Source: Mallotus nudiflorus (taxonomy: Eukaryota; Streptophyta; Magnoliopsida; Malpighiales; Euphorbiaceae). Taken from it: DNA of 64,000 bases. The notes below the pieces were generated by a model. The model was given only the letters and a program-made list of their open reading frames with translations, was not told where the DNA came from and did not search any database. The translations under genes were made by a program, and so were the position numbers. The stretch's first letter is position 1. Each line of letters begins with the position of its first letter. Below are positions 12,170-23,936 of this stretch, in pieces. The stretch spans positions 3,055,501 to 3,119,500 of the forward strand of contig CANTUR010000145.1 in NCBI GenBank assembly GCA_947683625.1. The letters are read 5' to 3'.

Positions 12170-13432
12170 TGTCACGACCTAAAATAGGGGCTATGATCGG
12201 CGCTAGAGAACGGGAATTCTTTTGAATCCGGAACCCGTAGCAAGCCTTAAAATAAAATAAAACATGCAATAATAATAATAACATAAATAATATATTCAGC
12301 AGCGGAAATAAAATCATAAATATTGAAATAATAATCCACCCAAAAGAAATTAAATCGAATATCTCATTTCGTATATAAATAAACTTTTAATACAAGTTCC
12401 AGTTCAAATATTTAAAATACATAACTCACACAATATAATAGATAAACTCCATAACTATGTACAACTACTGCAGTGTCTAGATTATAAAATAAAACTCAGA
12501 TAAGTAGTTTACATAATGAAGCCGGGGCGGAAGAAATCCGACGTATGGGTTTGCTACTGAGGTATGAAGACGATGACTCTCCTGAAAAATAGTCAACGTA
12601 AGGGAGTCAGACCTCACTGAGTGAATTGTTATAATATATATACATGCATACTAAATGATAATGCACACAGTCAATAGTATACATAATAAATATATATACA
12701 GGCAAATACACACAGATGCAATAAAATTATTTTATAAATTTTCTAAAAATCACTATTTATGAAGGATCAAATAGAACCCTAGAAAACCACAACCTCAAAT
12801 AGTGTTAGACAACACTCTAGCCATACAGGCTCACTTATTCCAAATATATTCACTTGTTCCATTTGGACAGTTGACTGGCCTTAAGACACTAAGTCAACCG
12901 AGCTCCAACAGTCTGATTGTTAGTGTGATTGGCCCCAAGACACTTGGTCAATCGAGCTCCAGCAATCACACTCTCAAATCATATCACACATCACATCAAA
13001 TCAATCCGATCAATATCCACAAATGGTTAGTATTGAAGCCTAAATACTATCAGCATATCGGTACGTACTCGGTCCTAGTGCTGCCCACTAGGTAGCACGT
13101 TCTATTAATATCCTTCATTATTTATAAAACATACATTCATAAATAAATGATGCATGAATTCGAAATAAATAACAACATAAACCATATATATACTAGAAAT
13201 ATATCAAAAATAAACTAGGTATATTTCGAGTATATATATGTTAAATAAATCCAATATAGTTGCAAAATAAACTATAAATATATTTAAAAACATTTTAAGT
13301 ATAAATGTTTGATAAAACATGCATATAATTTAGAATATATCAAAATATACCAAAAATAAACCTAAGTACTAATTAAATCATTTATGCATATTTATCAAAA
13401 TAAACCATACATTTCTAAAACATGCACCCTAA

Positions 13433-13507
<75 letters not shown>

Positions 13508-15450
13508 ACAACTTATTGTTATTGCGCTCCTTGAGATGGGTCCGACAGGCCTAGTCCACTAGGCCTCGGTCTCGTCGCAACTAAACAAACCAATGACAAC
13601 AGAAAATCAAAATAAATCTAACAGAAATTTCTAGAAACTCGATCTAGAATACTAGACACCATATTAGAATCAGAATTTGACTGGACATCACGTTTTATGA
13701 GAATTCTACCGAAAATCCGGCAGAACCTCCCTGGTAAAACAAACATCTCTCTACTCAAAGAGTAGAGCCGGTCCTGCAGAGAAACACATTTTGAAAATAA
13801 ACACAGTATTCACAACCACAATCCCTCGGTCGAACTCCAAACTACAATTTACCGACCGAGATCCACAATTCACAGAATAATTATAAAAATAAAAAAAATG
13901 CCCTTATATAATAAAAATACATTTTATCAATCCAAATTACATAATTAACCCTAAAACTTATTAAAAATCGATAAAAACTTATTTATTTAGAAAAATCGTA
14001 TATTATATATATAATTTAAAAATAATTTACGAAAAATAGTTTTAATTAGTTAAAAATACTAAATAATTTGTAGAAATCATTTTTATACCTCAAATAACTA
14101 TTAAAACCAATTTAATTGTATTTTTAGCCAATTTAGTGTTAAATTACCAAAATACCCCTATATATATAAATTTACTAAAATTAATCAAAAATTCACCAAA
14201 AATAATATAATTACTCAAAATTGATTTTCTCAACATATAATTCAATAATATCAATAAATATACTCAATTAACCAATTAATTTCACTAAAACACATAATTA
14301 ACCTAATTTTCCAAAAATTACATAAACTAAATAAATTCAAAATAAATATATAAAATTCACAAAAATTACAAATAAATTTCTAAAATTCATTTTAACACCT
14401 ATAAACACCATAAAACACAATTTCATAGTTTAATTAATTAATTTTCGAAAATTAGAAAATAATAATAAAATAATCAAAAATTCACAAAAATCAAAATAAT
14501 TCCCAAAAATTTCAAAAAAATTACCACATGTAGATTAAGCTACAAGAATCAAAGTTTGTGAAGGGAGTTTGCTTGAATCAATCAAATTGAAGTTCAAAAA
14601 ATTCAAGAACCCTAAATGGCCGAAAATGGAAAATCAAAACTTAGGGAAATCTTGACCATTTTAAGTGAAACAAAGCTTGGAATCACACTCATCGGAGCTC
14701 AAGGAGAAGATAGAGACCGGTGGTTTCAAAAACGGTTGCCAGAATCACGTCAATCGGGGATGGCTTCGAATTTCGGTCTTCCAGCTATTTCAAGCTTCGG
14801 ACGGCATCAGAGAAGGGAAAGCGGCGGAGCTGGGTGGTGAGGAGGTGGTCGACGGTGGAAGGGCTGGAGGCTCTCTGATCAGAGAAGAAACGGACGGTGA
14901 GGGTGAGGGACGATTGGGAAGAAGGAGAGGAAGAAAGGGGCAAAGTTATAATTAAGTTAAACTTTTGTTTTTTTTGTTATATAATAATGTATTTATTTAT
15001 ATATATATATCCACACTATATATTATAATAATATATAATCCCACACACAAATAATACTCACCACACATATATTTTAATAATTTATACACTTATAATTAAT
15101 TAATTAATATTAAAACTAAATAATAAAAGTTAAGTTAATTAATTAAACCCTAATTTAATTTAAATAAATGCACATATATACATTTTATTTAGCACTTTAA
15201 AATTATGTATGAGTTCATTTAAATTCATAAAACTAGTTAAAATAATTAATATTAAATTATTTACATGTTAATTTCCCCGAAAATAACATTCCCGGGAAAA
15301 TTTTACGTAAATATCTTAAAATAATTAAAAATAATTAAAATGACTTAATAAATAACAAACTCATAAAAATAATCATCAATATATATAAAAATTATTAACA
15401 CTGCATATCCCGATGTAGTTTAAATTTATTTAAAAACTCAGGATATTACA
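12170..15450 (-). mobile_element. Solo LTR C (family 1, minus orientation) inside element A pol
   Basis: Begins TGTCACGACC and ends GGATATTACA, 3,281 bp, with no internal region. It interrupts element A between RNase H and the integrase zinc-binding region. The broken sequence can be matched on both sides to 58389-58430 of the complete element. A long AT run fills 13436-13502. The splice-donor-like site of other family-1 LTRs is altered here (CACTCATCGG at about 14688, where others keep CTCACC on this strand). Confidence 0.92.
13436..13502. repeat. (AT)n microsatellite in solo LTR C
   Basis: About 65 bp of AT dinucleotide, at the place where other family-1 LTRs carry only a short TATATATA run (for example about 9033). 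Confidence 0.95.
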
Positions 15451-18400
15451 AGATCACACCTTAAATTGAGCTAGCAGTCCACCTAACCTACTAATCTTCA
15501 TCATTAGACCTTGATCCACTAACAGATGCAACTCCTGCATCAACGGTCTCCTCTCAACACTGATATGAGCAAGACTGCCTGAGGACTTCCTACTCAAGAC
15601 ATCTGCTACTACATTAGTCTTGCCCGAATGATATAAAATCTCATAGTCATAATCATAATCTTTCAATAGTCCTAACCATCTCCTTTGCTTTAGATTCATA
15701 TCTCTCTACTGAAAAATGTACTTAAGGCTCTTGTGATCAGTAAAAATCTCACAAGTCGCCCCGTACAGATAGTGTCTCCAGATCTTGAGAGTAAAAATCA
15801 CTGCAGCCATCTCTAGGTCATGTGTAGGATAGTTATGCTCATGCTTCTTCAACTGCCTCGAAGCATAGGCTATCACCCTACCATTCTGCATCAACACACA
15901 ACCAAGGCCAACTCTAGAGGCATCATAATAAACTGTGAACTTATCCACACCATTAGGCAAAACTAACACTGGAGCTGTGGTCAATTTTTCCTTCAACAAT
16001 TGGAACCTATTCTCATAAGCTTCTGACCACTCAAATCTAACGTTCTTCTGGGTCAAGTGAGTCATAGGGGCTGCAATTCTGGAAAAATCCTATACAAACT
16101 GCCTATAATACTCGACTAAACCTAGAAAACCGTGAATCTCAATAACAGAAGTCGGTCTAGGCCACTCAGACACTGCCTCAATCTTCTGTGGATTAACCTG
16201 GATACCTTCTTTAGACACCACGTGTCTAAGAAAAGAAACACTCTCCATCCAGAAATCACACTTTGAGAATTTAGCATAAAGCTGATGTTCTCTCAATGTC
16301 TGCAGTACTGTCCTCAAGTGATATACATGCTCCTCTATACTTCTTGACTACACCAATATATCATCGATGAAGACTACTACAAACTGATCCACATACGATC
16401 TGAATACCCTTTTCATTAAGTCCACAAATGTTGTTGGTGCATTACTCAAACCAAAAGACATCACTAGAAACTTATAATGGCCATATTGAGTGCAGAATGC
16501 CGTTTTAGGAACATCGACTTCACTAATCCGCAGCTGATGATAACCTGACCTCAGATCAATCTTAGAAAAGAACTGTGCACCATGTAGTTGATCAAACAAG
16601 TCATCTATCCTTGGGAGAGGATACTTGTTCTTCACTGTTACCTTGTTCAGCTCTCTGTAGTCAATGCACAGTCTTAGGGTACCATCCTTCTTCTTCACAA
16701 ACAGGACTGGTGCACCCTAAGGAGAAACACTAGGTCTAATGAAACCCTTATCTAGCAACTCTTACAACTGCTCCTTCAACTCTGTAGGAGCCATTCTATA
16801 GGGTGACATAGATATAGGAGTAGTTCCTGGAACCACATCTATACAAAACTCAATCTCTTTGTGAGGTGGTAAACCTGGCAACTCCTCAGGAAAAACATCA
16901 GGAAACTCACAAGCAATAAGAACATCTGTGAGTGATAACTTCTCCACTTAAGTATCCCTGACCAATGCCAAATATCCCTGACAACCTTTCCTTAGCAACT
17001 TCCTAGCCATAATAGCAGAAATAAGATTCTGAGGTACTGAACTCCTATCACCCATAAACTTAAATTCTTCTTCATCAGGAATTCTAAAAGTCACCTCTTT
17101 ACTCTGACAATCTACCACAGTATAGTGCTGAGATAACCAATCCATACCCAGAATAACATTAAATTCTATCACATCCAACAGAATCAAGTCAGCAGATAAT
17201 TCTCTATCTCCCACGAGAACTGGACAACTAGAAAGAACAATACCGGTGTCCAAAGAATCACTTAGAGGAGTGGCAATAGACAAAGGAAAATACATCCTCG
17301 AAGCTTGCCAATAAGACTTGGAAGCAAAAATAGGAGAAACGAACAAATGCATGGCACCCGGATCAAATAGAACCCATGCATCTAGGTAACAGATAGAAAC
17401 AATACCTTCCACGACTGCATTAAATGCATGATTTACTGAGTGAGATGGAAAACTCTAGCCTGTCCTTGACCTCCCTGTTGATTGGTAGAAGCCTGGCCAA
17501 CACCTTTGGCACCTCTACTATGACCCTACTGGGGAACAAGCTGAGTGGAACTCTGATACTGGGCTGGAGGCAACTGGAAAGGAACGAGTGCAGCACGAGC
17601 AATCGACTGCTGTGGAAATTACAGAATCTGCGGCTACTGATACCTAAAATATGGACACGATCTGGTATAATGTCCTGTCTGCCCACATCTTAAGCATGTC
17701 AATGGTGTCAGATAATACGATCCCTGATCGACTTTGCCGCAGGTCTAGCAAACACTGGTAGCTGATCCGGAACTACGACCACTGCTACTACTCAAAGCAC
17801 CTGACCCAAGTCTGAATGGTCTACGTTGACCTCCATGGCCATGTCTACTACTCCGATGTACCCGCTACTATTGTCTCTGTCTCTATTGAGCCGAACCTCT
17901 CTGTTGATTACTCGAACCAACATGAAAACTCAAATATGGAGTAGTTTGAAATCCACTTGACTGAACACCCAGCTGGTAATAATCAGGCATAGCCCCCTAC
18001 CTGACTAACCTCAGCTCAATCTCCTTGGCCAACTCAATAACAGACTCCAGAGTAAGGCCTGCTGTAGGCATACCAACAAATACAGAACCCAAATCGGTGA
18101 CGTAGGTGGTAATTGTGAAATACTAATTTCGCATCAGATCCTCTGCATATCTACCCAGCCAGAGGAACTCTCGGGTATACTCCTCAACAGATCGGTCACC
18201 ATGTGAAATGCTGGTCAATCGAAGTCGATAACTCATACGAAGTGGCTCTAGGCAGAATCTCCTCATAAATTGCTCTCTGAATTGAGCCTAGATCATCGTC
18301 AATATATAAGGCTGGATCATCTGAATAAACCAGTCTAGGGCTGGTCCCTCAACAGACAGCTCAACGATCATAATCCACTGGTACTCGATATGAGCAGTCT

Positions 18401-18752
18401 GAGTCCTAGTCTCAATCGTATGTAGAAAATCTAGAGGATCGAAAGTCCCATCAAAAGTGATCCTGCTAACTCTTGCATATAACAGAGCTGCCTCAGGGTC
18501 AGACATACCCTGCTAATAGGCAGGCTGAACAAGATGAACGACTGGAGGTATAAGAATATCCTCAAACTCAGGCTTTACAGGCTCCTCATCCTGTATCTCT
18601 CTCTGCATATGGCGACCTGCGGCTCCTCGAGGTCTACCTCTGCTATGACCTCTGTGTCTAAATGGCTGCTCAGGAGGTAAAACCTCATCCTGAAAGGACT
18701 CATCATCCTCGGCCTCAACGACCAGTGGAGCAACACGCACTCGCCTCCTCAT
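15451..18752 (-). pseudogene. Gag, protease, RT and RNase H of element A, decayed
   Basis: The gag start is taken as the ATG at 18752 (MRRRVRVAPLVVEAEDDESF), matching the complete element. Gag has the FDPLDFLHTIETRTQ start and the LDWFIQMIQ core. The protease site reads DPGAMHLFVSP (17370s), with Met for the usual Thr. RT (16348-16698) is well kept: CIDYRELNKVTVKNKYPLPR, FFSKIDLRSGYHQLRI and the catalytic FIDDILV. RNase H (15706-16065) shows YDASRVGLGCVLM, DLEMAAV and FTDHKSLKYIF. Many codons are stops (for example after FIDDILV), with several frameshifts. Total coding length, after removing solo LTR C, is almost the same as in the complete element, so decay was mainly by point change. Confidence 0.88.
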
Positions 18753-18934
18753 TCTGAAAAGAAAAACAGAACGATTTAGACAAACAGACAATGGAGGAAT
18801 AACGTAGAAAACTAAATCAAGGAATACTCATCAAGACATACTCGAACCTAATTCACTGTAGTAGTTCAACAAAAAACACAACACTAAAAACTAGGGCCAT
18901 AACTCACAAAACTAAGGCCCTGACACAGAACTCA

Positions 18935-18946
18935 GCTCTGATACCA
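18935..18946 (-). other. Primer binding site (initiator-Met tRNA type), element A
   Basis: The minus strand reads TGGTATCAGAGC a few bases inside the 5' LTR edge. This is complementary to the 3' end of plant initiator methionine tRNA, the usual primer for this class. Confidence 0.9.
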
Positions 18947-18950
18947 ACTT

Positions 18951-21900
18951 TGTCACGACCCAAAATAGGGGCCATGACCGGCACTAAGGAACAGGAATTC
19001 GTTCAAATTCGGAACCCATAGCAAGCCTTAAAATAAAATAAAACATGCAATAATCATAATAACATAAATAAAATATTTTATAGCGAAAATAAAAATCATA
19101 AATAAAAGTAAAATAATAATCTGCCAATAAAATTAATTATACATCCTGATCTTATATATAAATAATCCTTTAATACAAATTCCAATTCAAATCCTTAAAA
19201 TACAAGCATCACACAAATATAATACATAAACCCCACAACTGTTTACAACTACTGCAGTGTCTAGATTATAAAATAAAGCTCAGATAAGCAGTTTACATAA
19301 TGAAGCCGAGGCGGAAGAAATTTGGCGTATGGGTCTGCTACTGAGGTCTGAAGACGATTACTCTCCTAAAAAATAGTCAACGGAGGGGAGTCAGACCTCA
19401 CTGAGTGAATTGTTATAATATATATACCTGCATAACTAAATGACAATGCACACTGTCAATAGTATATATAATAAATATATATACAAGCAAATACACACAG
19501 ATGCAACAAAATCATTTTATATATTTATTGAAAATCACTGTTTATGAAGGATCAAATAGAACCCTAGAAAACAGCAGCCTCAAACAGTGTTAGACAACAC
19601 TCTAGCCATACAGGCTCACTTATTCCAAATAAATTCACTTATTCCAAATAAATTCACTTATTCCATTTGAACAGTCGACTAGCCCCGAGACACTAAGTCA
19701 ACCGAGCTCCAACAGTCTGACTGTCAATGTGATTGGCCCCGAGACATTTGGTCAACCGAGTTCCAGCAATCACACTCTCAAATCACATCTCACATCAAAT
19801 CAAATCAATTCGATCAATATCCACAAACAGGTTAGCAATAATGCCTAAATGCTATCGACGTACCGGTACATACTCGGTCCCAGTGTTGCCTACTAGGTAG
19901 CACGTTCTATTGATATCCTTCATTTATATATAAAACATACATTCATAAAATAAATGATGCATGATATTAAATAAAATAGCAACATAAACCATATATATAC
20001 TAGAAATATACCAAAAATAAACTATGTATATTTCGAGTATACATACGTCAAATAAATTCAATTTAATTATGAAATAATCTAGAAATATACTTAAAATCAT
20101 TTTGAGAATAATTCATTAATAAAACATGCATATAATTTAAAATATACAAAAATATACCAAAAATAAACCTAAGCAATAATTAAATCATTTATGCAAAATT
20201 TACTAAAATAAATCATACATTTCTAAAAACTCACTGTTATTGCACTCCACGAGATGGGTCCGACGAGCCTAGTCCACTAGGCCTCGGTCTCGGCATAACT
20301 AAATAAACAAACGATAACAGAAAATCAGAATAAATCTAACGGAAGTTCTAAAGACTCAATCTAGAATCTTAGACACAGAATTAGAATATGAATTCGATCG
20401 AACATCACGTTTTAAGAGACTTCTACCAAAAATCCGGCAGAACCTCCCTGGTAAAACGGATATCTCTCTACTCAAAGAGTAAAGCCAGTCCTGCAAAGAA
20501 ATACATTTCAAATATACACCGGTCCTGCAAAGAAATACATTTCAAATATACACAGAACACAATCACAATCCCTCGGTCGGACTCCAAACTACAACTCACC
20601 GACCAAAATTCACAATTCACAGAATAATACAAAACACATGAAAAATTCCAAAAATACCAAAAAAGCCCTTCAATACTCAAAATATAGCAAATATAAATAT
20701 TCAAACGCTAAAAATATTTATTTAACCGATAAATACCCAAAAATCCTAATTTTAATAAAATATTATTAAAAATCAGTAATTCTCAATAAATTCATAAGTA
20801 TTGACTAAAATACATTTTATAAATTCAAATGACATAATTAACCCTAAAACTTACTAAAAATCGATAAAAACTCATTTATTTAGAAGAATCGTATATTAGA
20901 TATAATTTGAAAATAATTTACGAAAAATAGTTTTAATTAGTTAAAAATACTAAATAATTTATAGAAATCATTTTTATACCTTAAATAACTATTAAAACCA
21001 ATTTAATTACATTTTTAGCCAATTTAGTGTTAAATTACCAAAATACCCTTAATTTCATAAATTCCCTAAAATTAATCAAAAATTCACCAAAAATAGTATA
21101 ATTATTCAAAATTAATTTTCTCAACATATAATTCAATAATATCAATAAATATATCCAATTAACCAATTAATTTCACTAAAACACATAATTAACCTAATTT
21201 TTCCAAAATTACATAAACTAAATAAATTCCAAATAAATATATTAAATTCACAAAAATTTAAAATAAATTTCTGAAATGCATTTCAACACCTATAATCACC
21301 ATAAAACACAATTTCATAATTTATTTAATTAATTTTCAAAAATTAGAAAATAATAATAAAATAATAAAAAATTCACAAAAATCAAAATAATTCCCAAAAA
21401 TTCCACAAAAATTCACAGAGCTAGATTAAGCTACAAGGATCAATGTTTGTGAAGGAAGTTTGCATGAATCATTGAAATCGAGGCTGAAAAAAAATTAAAA
21501 ACCCTAAATGGCCGAAAATGATAAATCGAAACCTAGGGAAATCTAGACTGTTTCAAGTGAAAAAAAGCTTGGAAATGGACTCACCAGAGCTCAAGGAAGA
21601 GATAGAGACCGGTGGTGTCGAAAATGGTGGCCAGAAAGTCGACGATCGGCGATGGCTTCAAGTTTCGGCTTCTCGGCCAAAATAGGATGAAACGACGCTG
21701 GAGAAGAGAAGAGAGGGTTGCGAAGCTACTGACTGGGAAGGACAGAGCTCAGGGTGGCACATCGACGGCCTGAAAATGAGAGTAGCAGTGGTGAGAAGGG
21801 AGGAAGGCGATCGGGAAAAATGGAGGAAGAGGGAATAGCACGGGTTGTAATTTTTCTAAACTTTATATATATATATATATAACTTTAATAACTTATATTA

Positions 21901-21969
21901 TAATATAATAATATTATATTCTAAATAAATGCTCACCACATGTTTAAAAAAAATAATATATATACATAT

Positions 21970-22030
<61 letters not shown>

Positions 22031-22393
22031 ACACATGTTAATTAAAATGAAAACTATATAATATATATACATAATTTAAAATAATTAATAAACCCTAAAT
22101 GCTAAATATATATATGCATGTATATGTATATATATATAAATATGATAAATAAAATCATGCATGGAATAATGCAATTATATAAAACAGACTAACGTAAATA
22201 ATAAATATTTATTTAGGTTTTAATTTTCCCAAAAATAAAATTCTCGAGAAATTTTTACGTAAAGAACTTAAAATAATTAAAAATAACTTTAATAAATAAC
22301 AACTCATTAAATAATCATAAATATGTATAAAAATTTATTAACACTGCATATCTCGATGCAGTTTAAAATTATCTAAAAACTCGGGATATTACA
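18951..22393 (-). repeat. Element A 5' LTR (family 1)
   Basis: Starts TGTCACGACC at 18951 and ends GATATTACA at 22393, 3.44 kb. It carries copy-specific features absent from the sibling LTR: a 34-bp perfect tandem duplication at 20487-20553 and a short tandem repeat of TTATTCCAAATAAATTCAC at about 19619-19660. A (TA)n run lies at about 21970-22026. On the minus strand the donor-like GTGAGT (from GACTCACCAG, about 21577) and an acceptor-like CTTTGCAG (about 20490) persist. Confidence 0.92.
20487..20553. repeat. 34-bp tandem duplication in the element A 5' LTR
   Basis: Two abutting copies of a 34-base unit containing GTCCTGCAAAGAAATACATT. The sibling LTR (about 5612-5650) has one copy, so the duplication happened after insertion. 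Confidence 0.92.
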
Positions 22394-22932
22394 TCATCAT
22401 AGGATTCCAATTGTGGGATTTTAAATTTAGATGGGAAAGGTACCTTTAGAGGGTGTTTGGCTAAAGGTGAGGTGTGAGCCAAATCCTTATTTATCTCTTC
22501 AAGTGCCAAAGTTATGCACTTCTTCATTGCCTCCATTATTTTCTTCTCCACTTATACATTAACAACCTGAATGCTCTTTTCCTTCGTGTCACTTAGCTCA
22601 TCCCATGAGGAATCTTCACTGGAGATGGATGGGCTTGCCACCTCTTCAATCGATGTCTTATCTTTTTGCACCTGACAAGTATAGTACTTTAGAATTGGCG
22701 ATTCTTTCACTTCCAGCGGTGTGCCATTGGTACCAACTGTTGCTTGATCAAGCCTTTTTATCAAGGCCAGCAGGTCTTGAAGGATAGATACCAGTTCATC
22801 TTTTTCTATGACAATTGCCACTATAGGTCTATAATTATTGAATGATATAGCTATGTAGTTTTTTTTAATAATAGTTTTTATTGACAAAAAAAATAACATA
22901 ATTTTTTTACCTACATTTAGAAAATTTAACAA
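22394..22932 (-). pseudogene. Gag N-terminal part of the Tat-like element, right half of the split gene
   Basis: On the minus strand, 22552-22932 and 22394-22551 encode a gag N-terminal region with EKDELVSILQDLLALIKRLD (helical, probably coiled) and then PFPSKFKIPQLESYD, which is the usual lead-in to the gag core. It stops at the duplicated TCATC beside element A; the core resumes at 4094. A stop codon separates the two parts. I see no LTR or primer site to the right, so the 5' end of this element is missing or unrecognisable. Confidence 0.75.
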
Positions 22933-23407
22933 TTAAACATGTAATATAAAGATATGTGTTTTATTTTTATTGGCCAAGTTTAAAGCACATAATATTTATG
23001 TTAACCAAATAAAGAGAGGAAATTGTAAACTCATTAAGAAAAAAAAAACCCTAGCCTTCTTTTCTCTCTACTTTAATTTCTTTCTTTTCTAGCCACTCAT
23101 CTTCCTTAAGCAATGAGGGGTGATTTTTGGCCATTCTTAGCATGAAATCACCCTTCTACATCTTTTTTTATCAATCTATTTCTAAGTGATTATTCCACAT
23201 AGATTTGGGTTTTATTTTTTTCATGATATTATCATCTTGTTATGGCATTTAGTTTTTTTATCATCTTATTACGATGTTTTATTTTCTATTGTCTTGTTGT
23301 GGCTGATTCAGACGAGCAAAACATATTAGATTACATAAAGACAACAAATCAGATTATGATCATCAGTATGTTGTAAAATTGGAGTCATACATATTCTAGT
23401 TACTATA
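22933..23407. other. AT-rich stretch without a recognised gene
   Basis: Contains an AAAAAAACCCTAGCC motif followed by a CT-rich run (23035-23100) that resembles a plant 5' leader, and three diverged copies of an ATCTTGTTATGGCATTTA-like unit (about 23230-23305). No open frame of note follows. The stretch 23937-24075 ends in AATCAATAAAATT plus A-runs, like a retroposon tail, so 23030-24075 may be a decayed non-LTR retroposon carrying the miniature element at 23418. Support is weak. Confidence 0.3.
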
Positions 23408-23417
23408 ATATTATCAA

Positions 23418-23926
23418 GGGTTTATTGCACTGTTTGTACCATAATTTTGTTCCATGTTTCAAAATGGTACCAGATTTTTAATTTTTTTGTTTTCAATTAC
23501 TAAAGTTTTATTTTTATTTCAAGTTAAAGTCACTCGAACATATATGATCAAATTTAGCATACGTGGCAGCTGGAATAAACATTTTTAGTATATTTTCCAT
23601 GTAAGCATCCCATTAAACAACCTAATGATCTTGTTAGGCCCATAGAACAAAATTTGCTTTTGGGCCTCACAAAATAAAATTTTAGTAAATTTTATTTTAT
23701 GTAGCTCGCAATATAATTAGGCTACTTAATAAGATGCTTACATGGTAAATATACTAAAAATATGTTTATTCTGACTGTCATGTATATTAAATTTGATTGG
23801 ATATGATCGATGTACTTTAACTTAAAACAAAAATAGAACTTTAGTAGATGAAAAGAAAAAAATTAAAAATCTGGTACTATTTAGAAACATGGGGCAAAAT
23901 TATGTGACCATTAATGCAGTGAACCT
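23418..23926. mobile_element. Foldback miniature element, Mutator-like
   Basis: The two halves are long imperfect inverted repeats: the left arm from GGGTTTATTGCACTG and the right arm whose complement begins AGGTTCACTGCA, similar for roughly 220 bp each with a short spacer. Shared blocks include CATGTTTC, ACCAGATTTTTAATTTTTTT and CATGTAAGCATC. The element is flanked by identical 10-bp ATATTATCAA (23408-23417 and 23927-23936). A 9-10-bp duplication with long terminal inverted repeats is typical of Mutator-type non-autonomous elements. It has no coding capacity. Confidence 0.82.
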
Positions 23927-23936
23927 ATATTATCAA

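Larger units (their letters stand above)
4095..22393 (-). mobile_element. Element A: Tekay-like chromovirus LTR retrotransposon with two nested solo LTRs
   Basis: Both ends carry LTRs in minus orientation (4095-10683 and 18951-22393), bounded by TG...CA-type ends and flanked by TCATC. Between them, on the minus strand, lie the primer site for initiator-Met tRNA (18935-18946), gag from 18752, protease, RT, RNase H, integrase and a chromodomain ending at 10740, then a purine-rich tract just before the 3' LTR. Subtracting solo LTR B and solo LTR C leaves about 11.7 kb, close to the 11.4-kb element at 51671-63108, which is its best relative here. It is dead: many stops, and the 3' LTR edge reads TATA instead of TACA on the plus strand. 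Confidence 0.92.

Noticed and set aside
20388..20704. Overlapping frames on both strands near 20.5 kb
   Set aside because: LTR sequence with a 34-bp tandem duplication; the same frames recur or break in other LTR copies.
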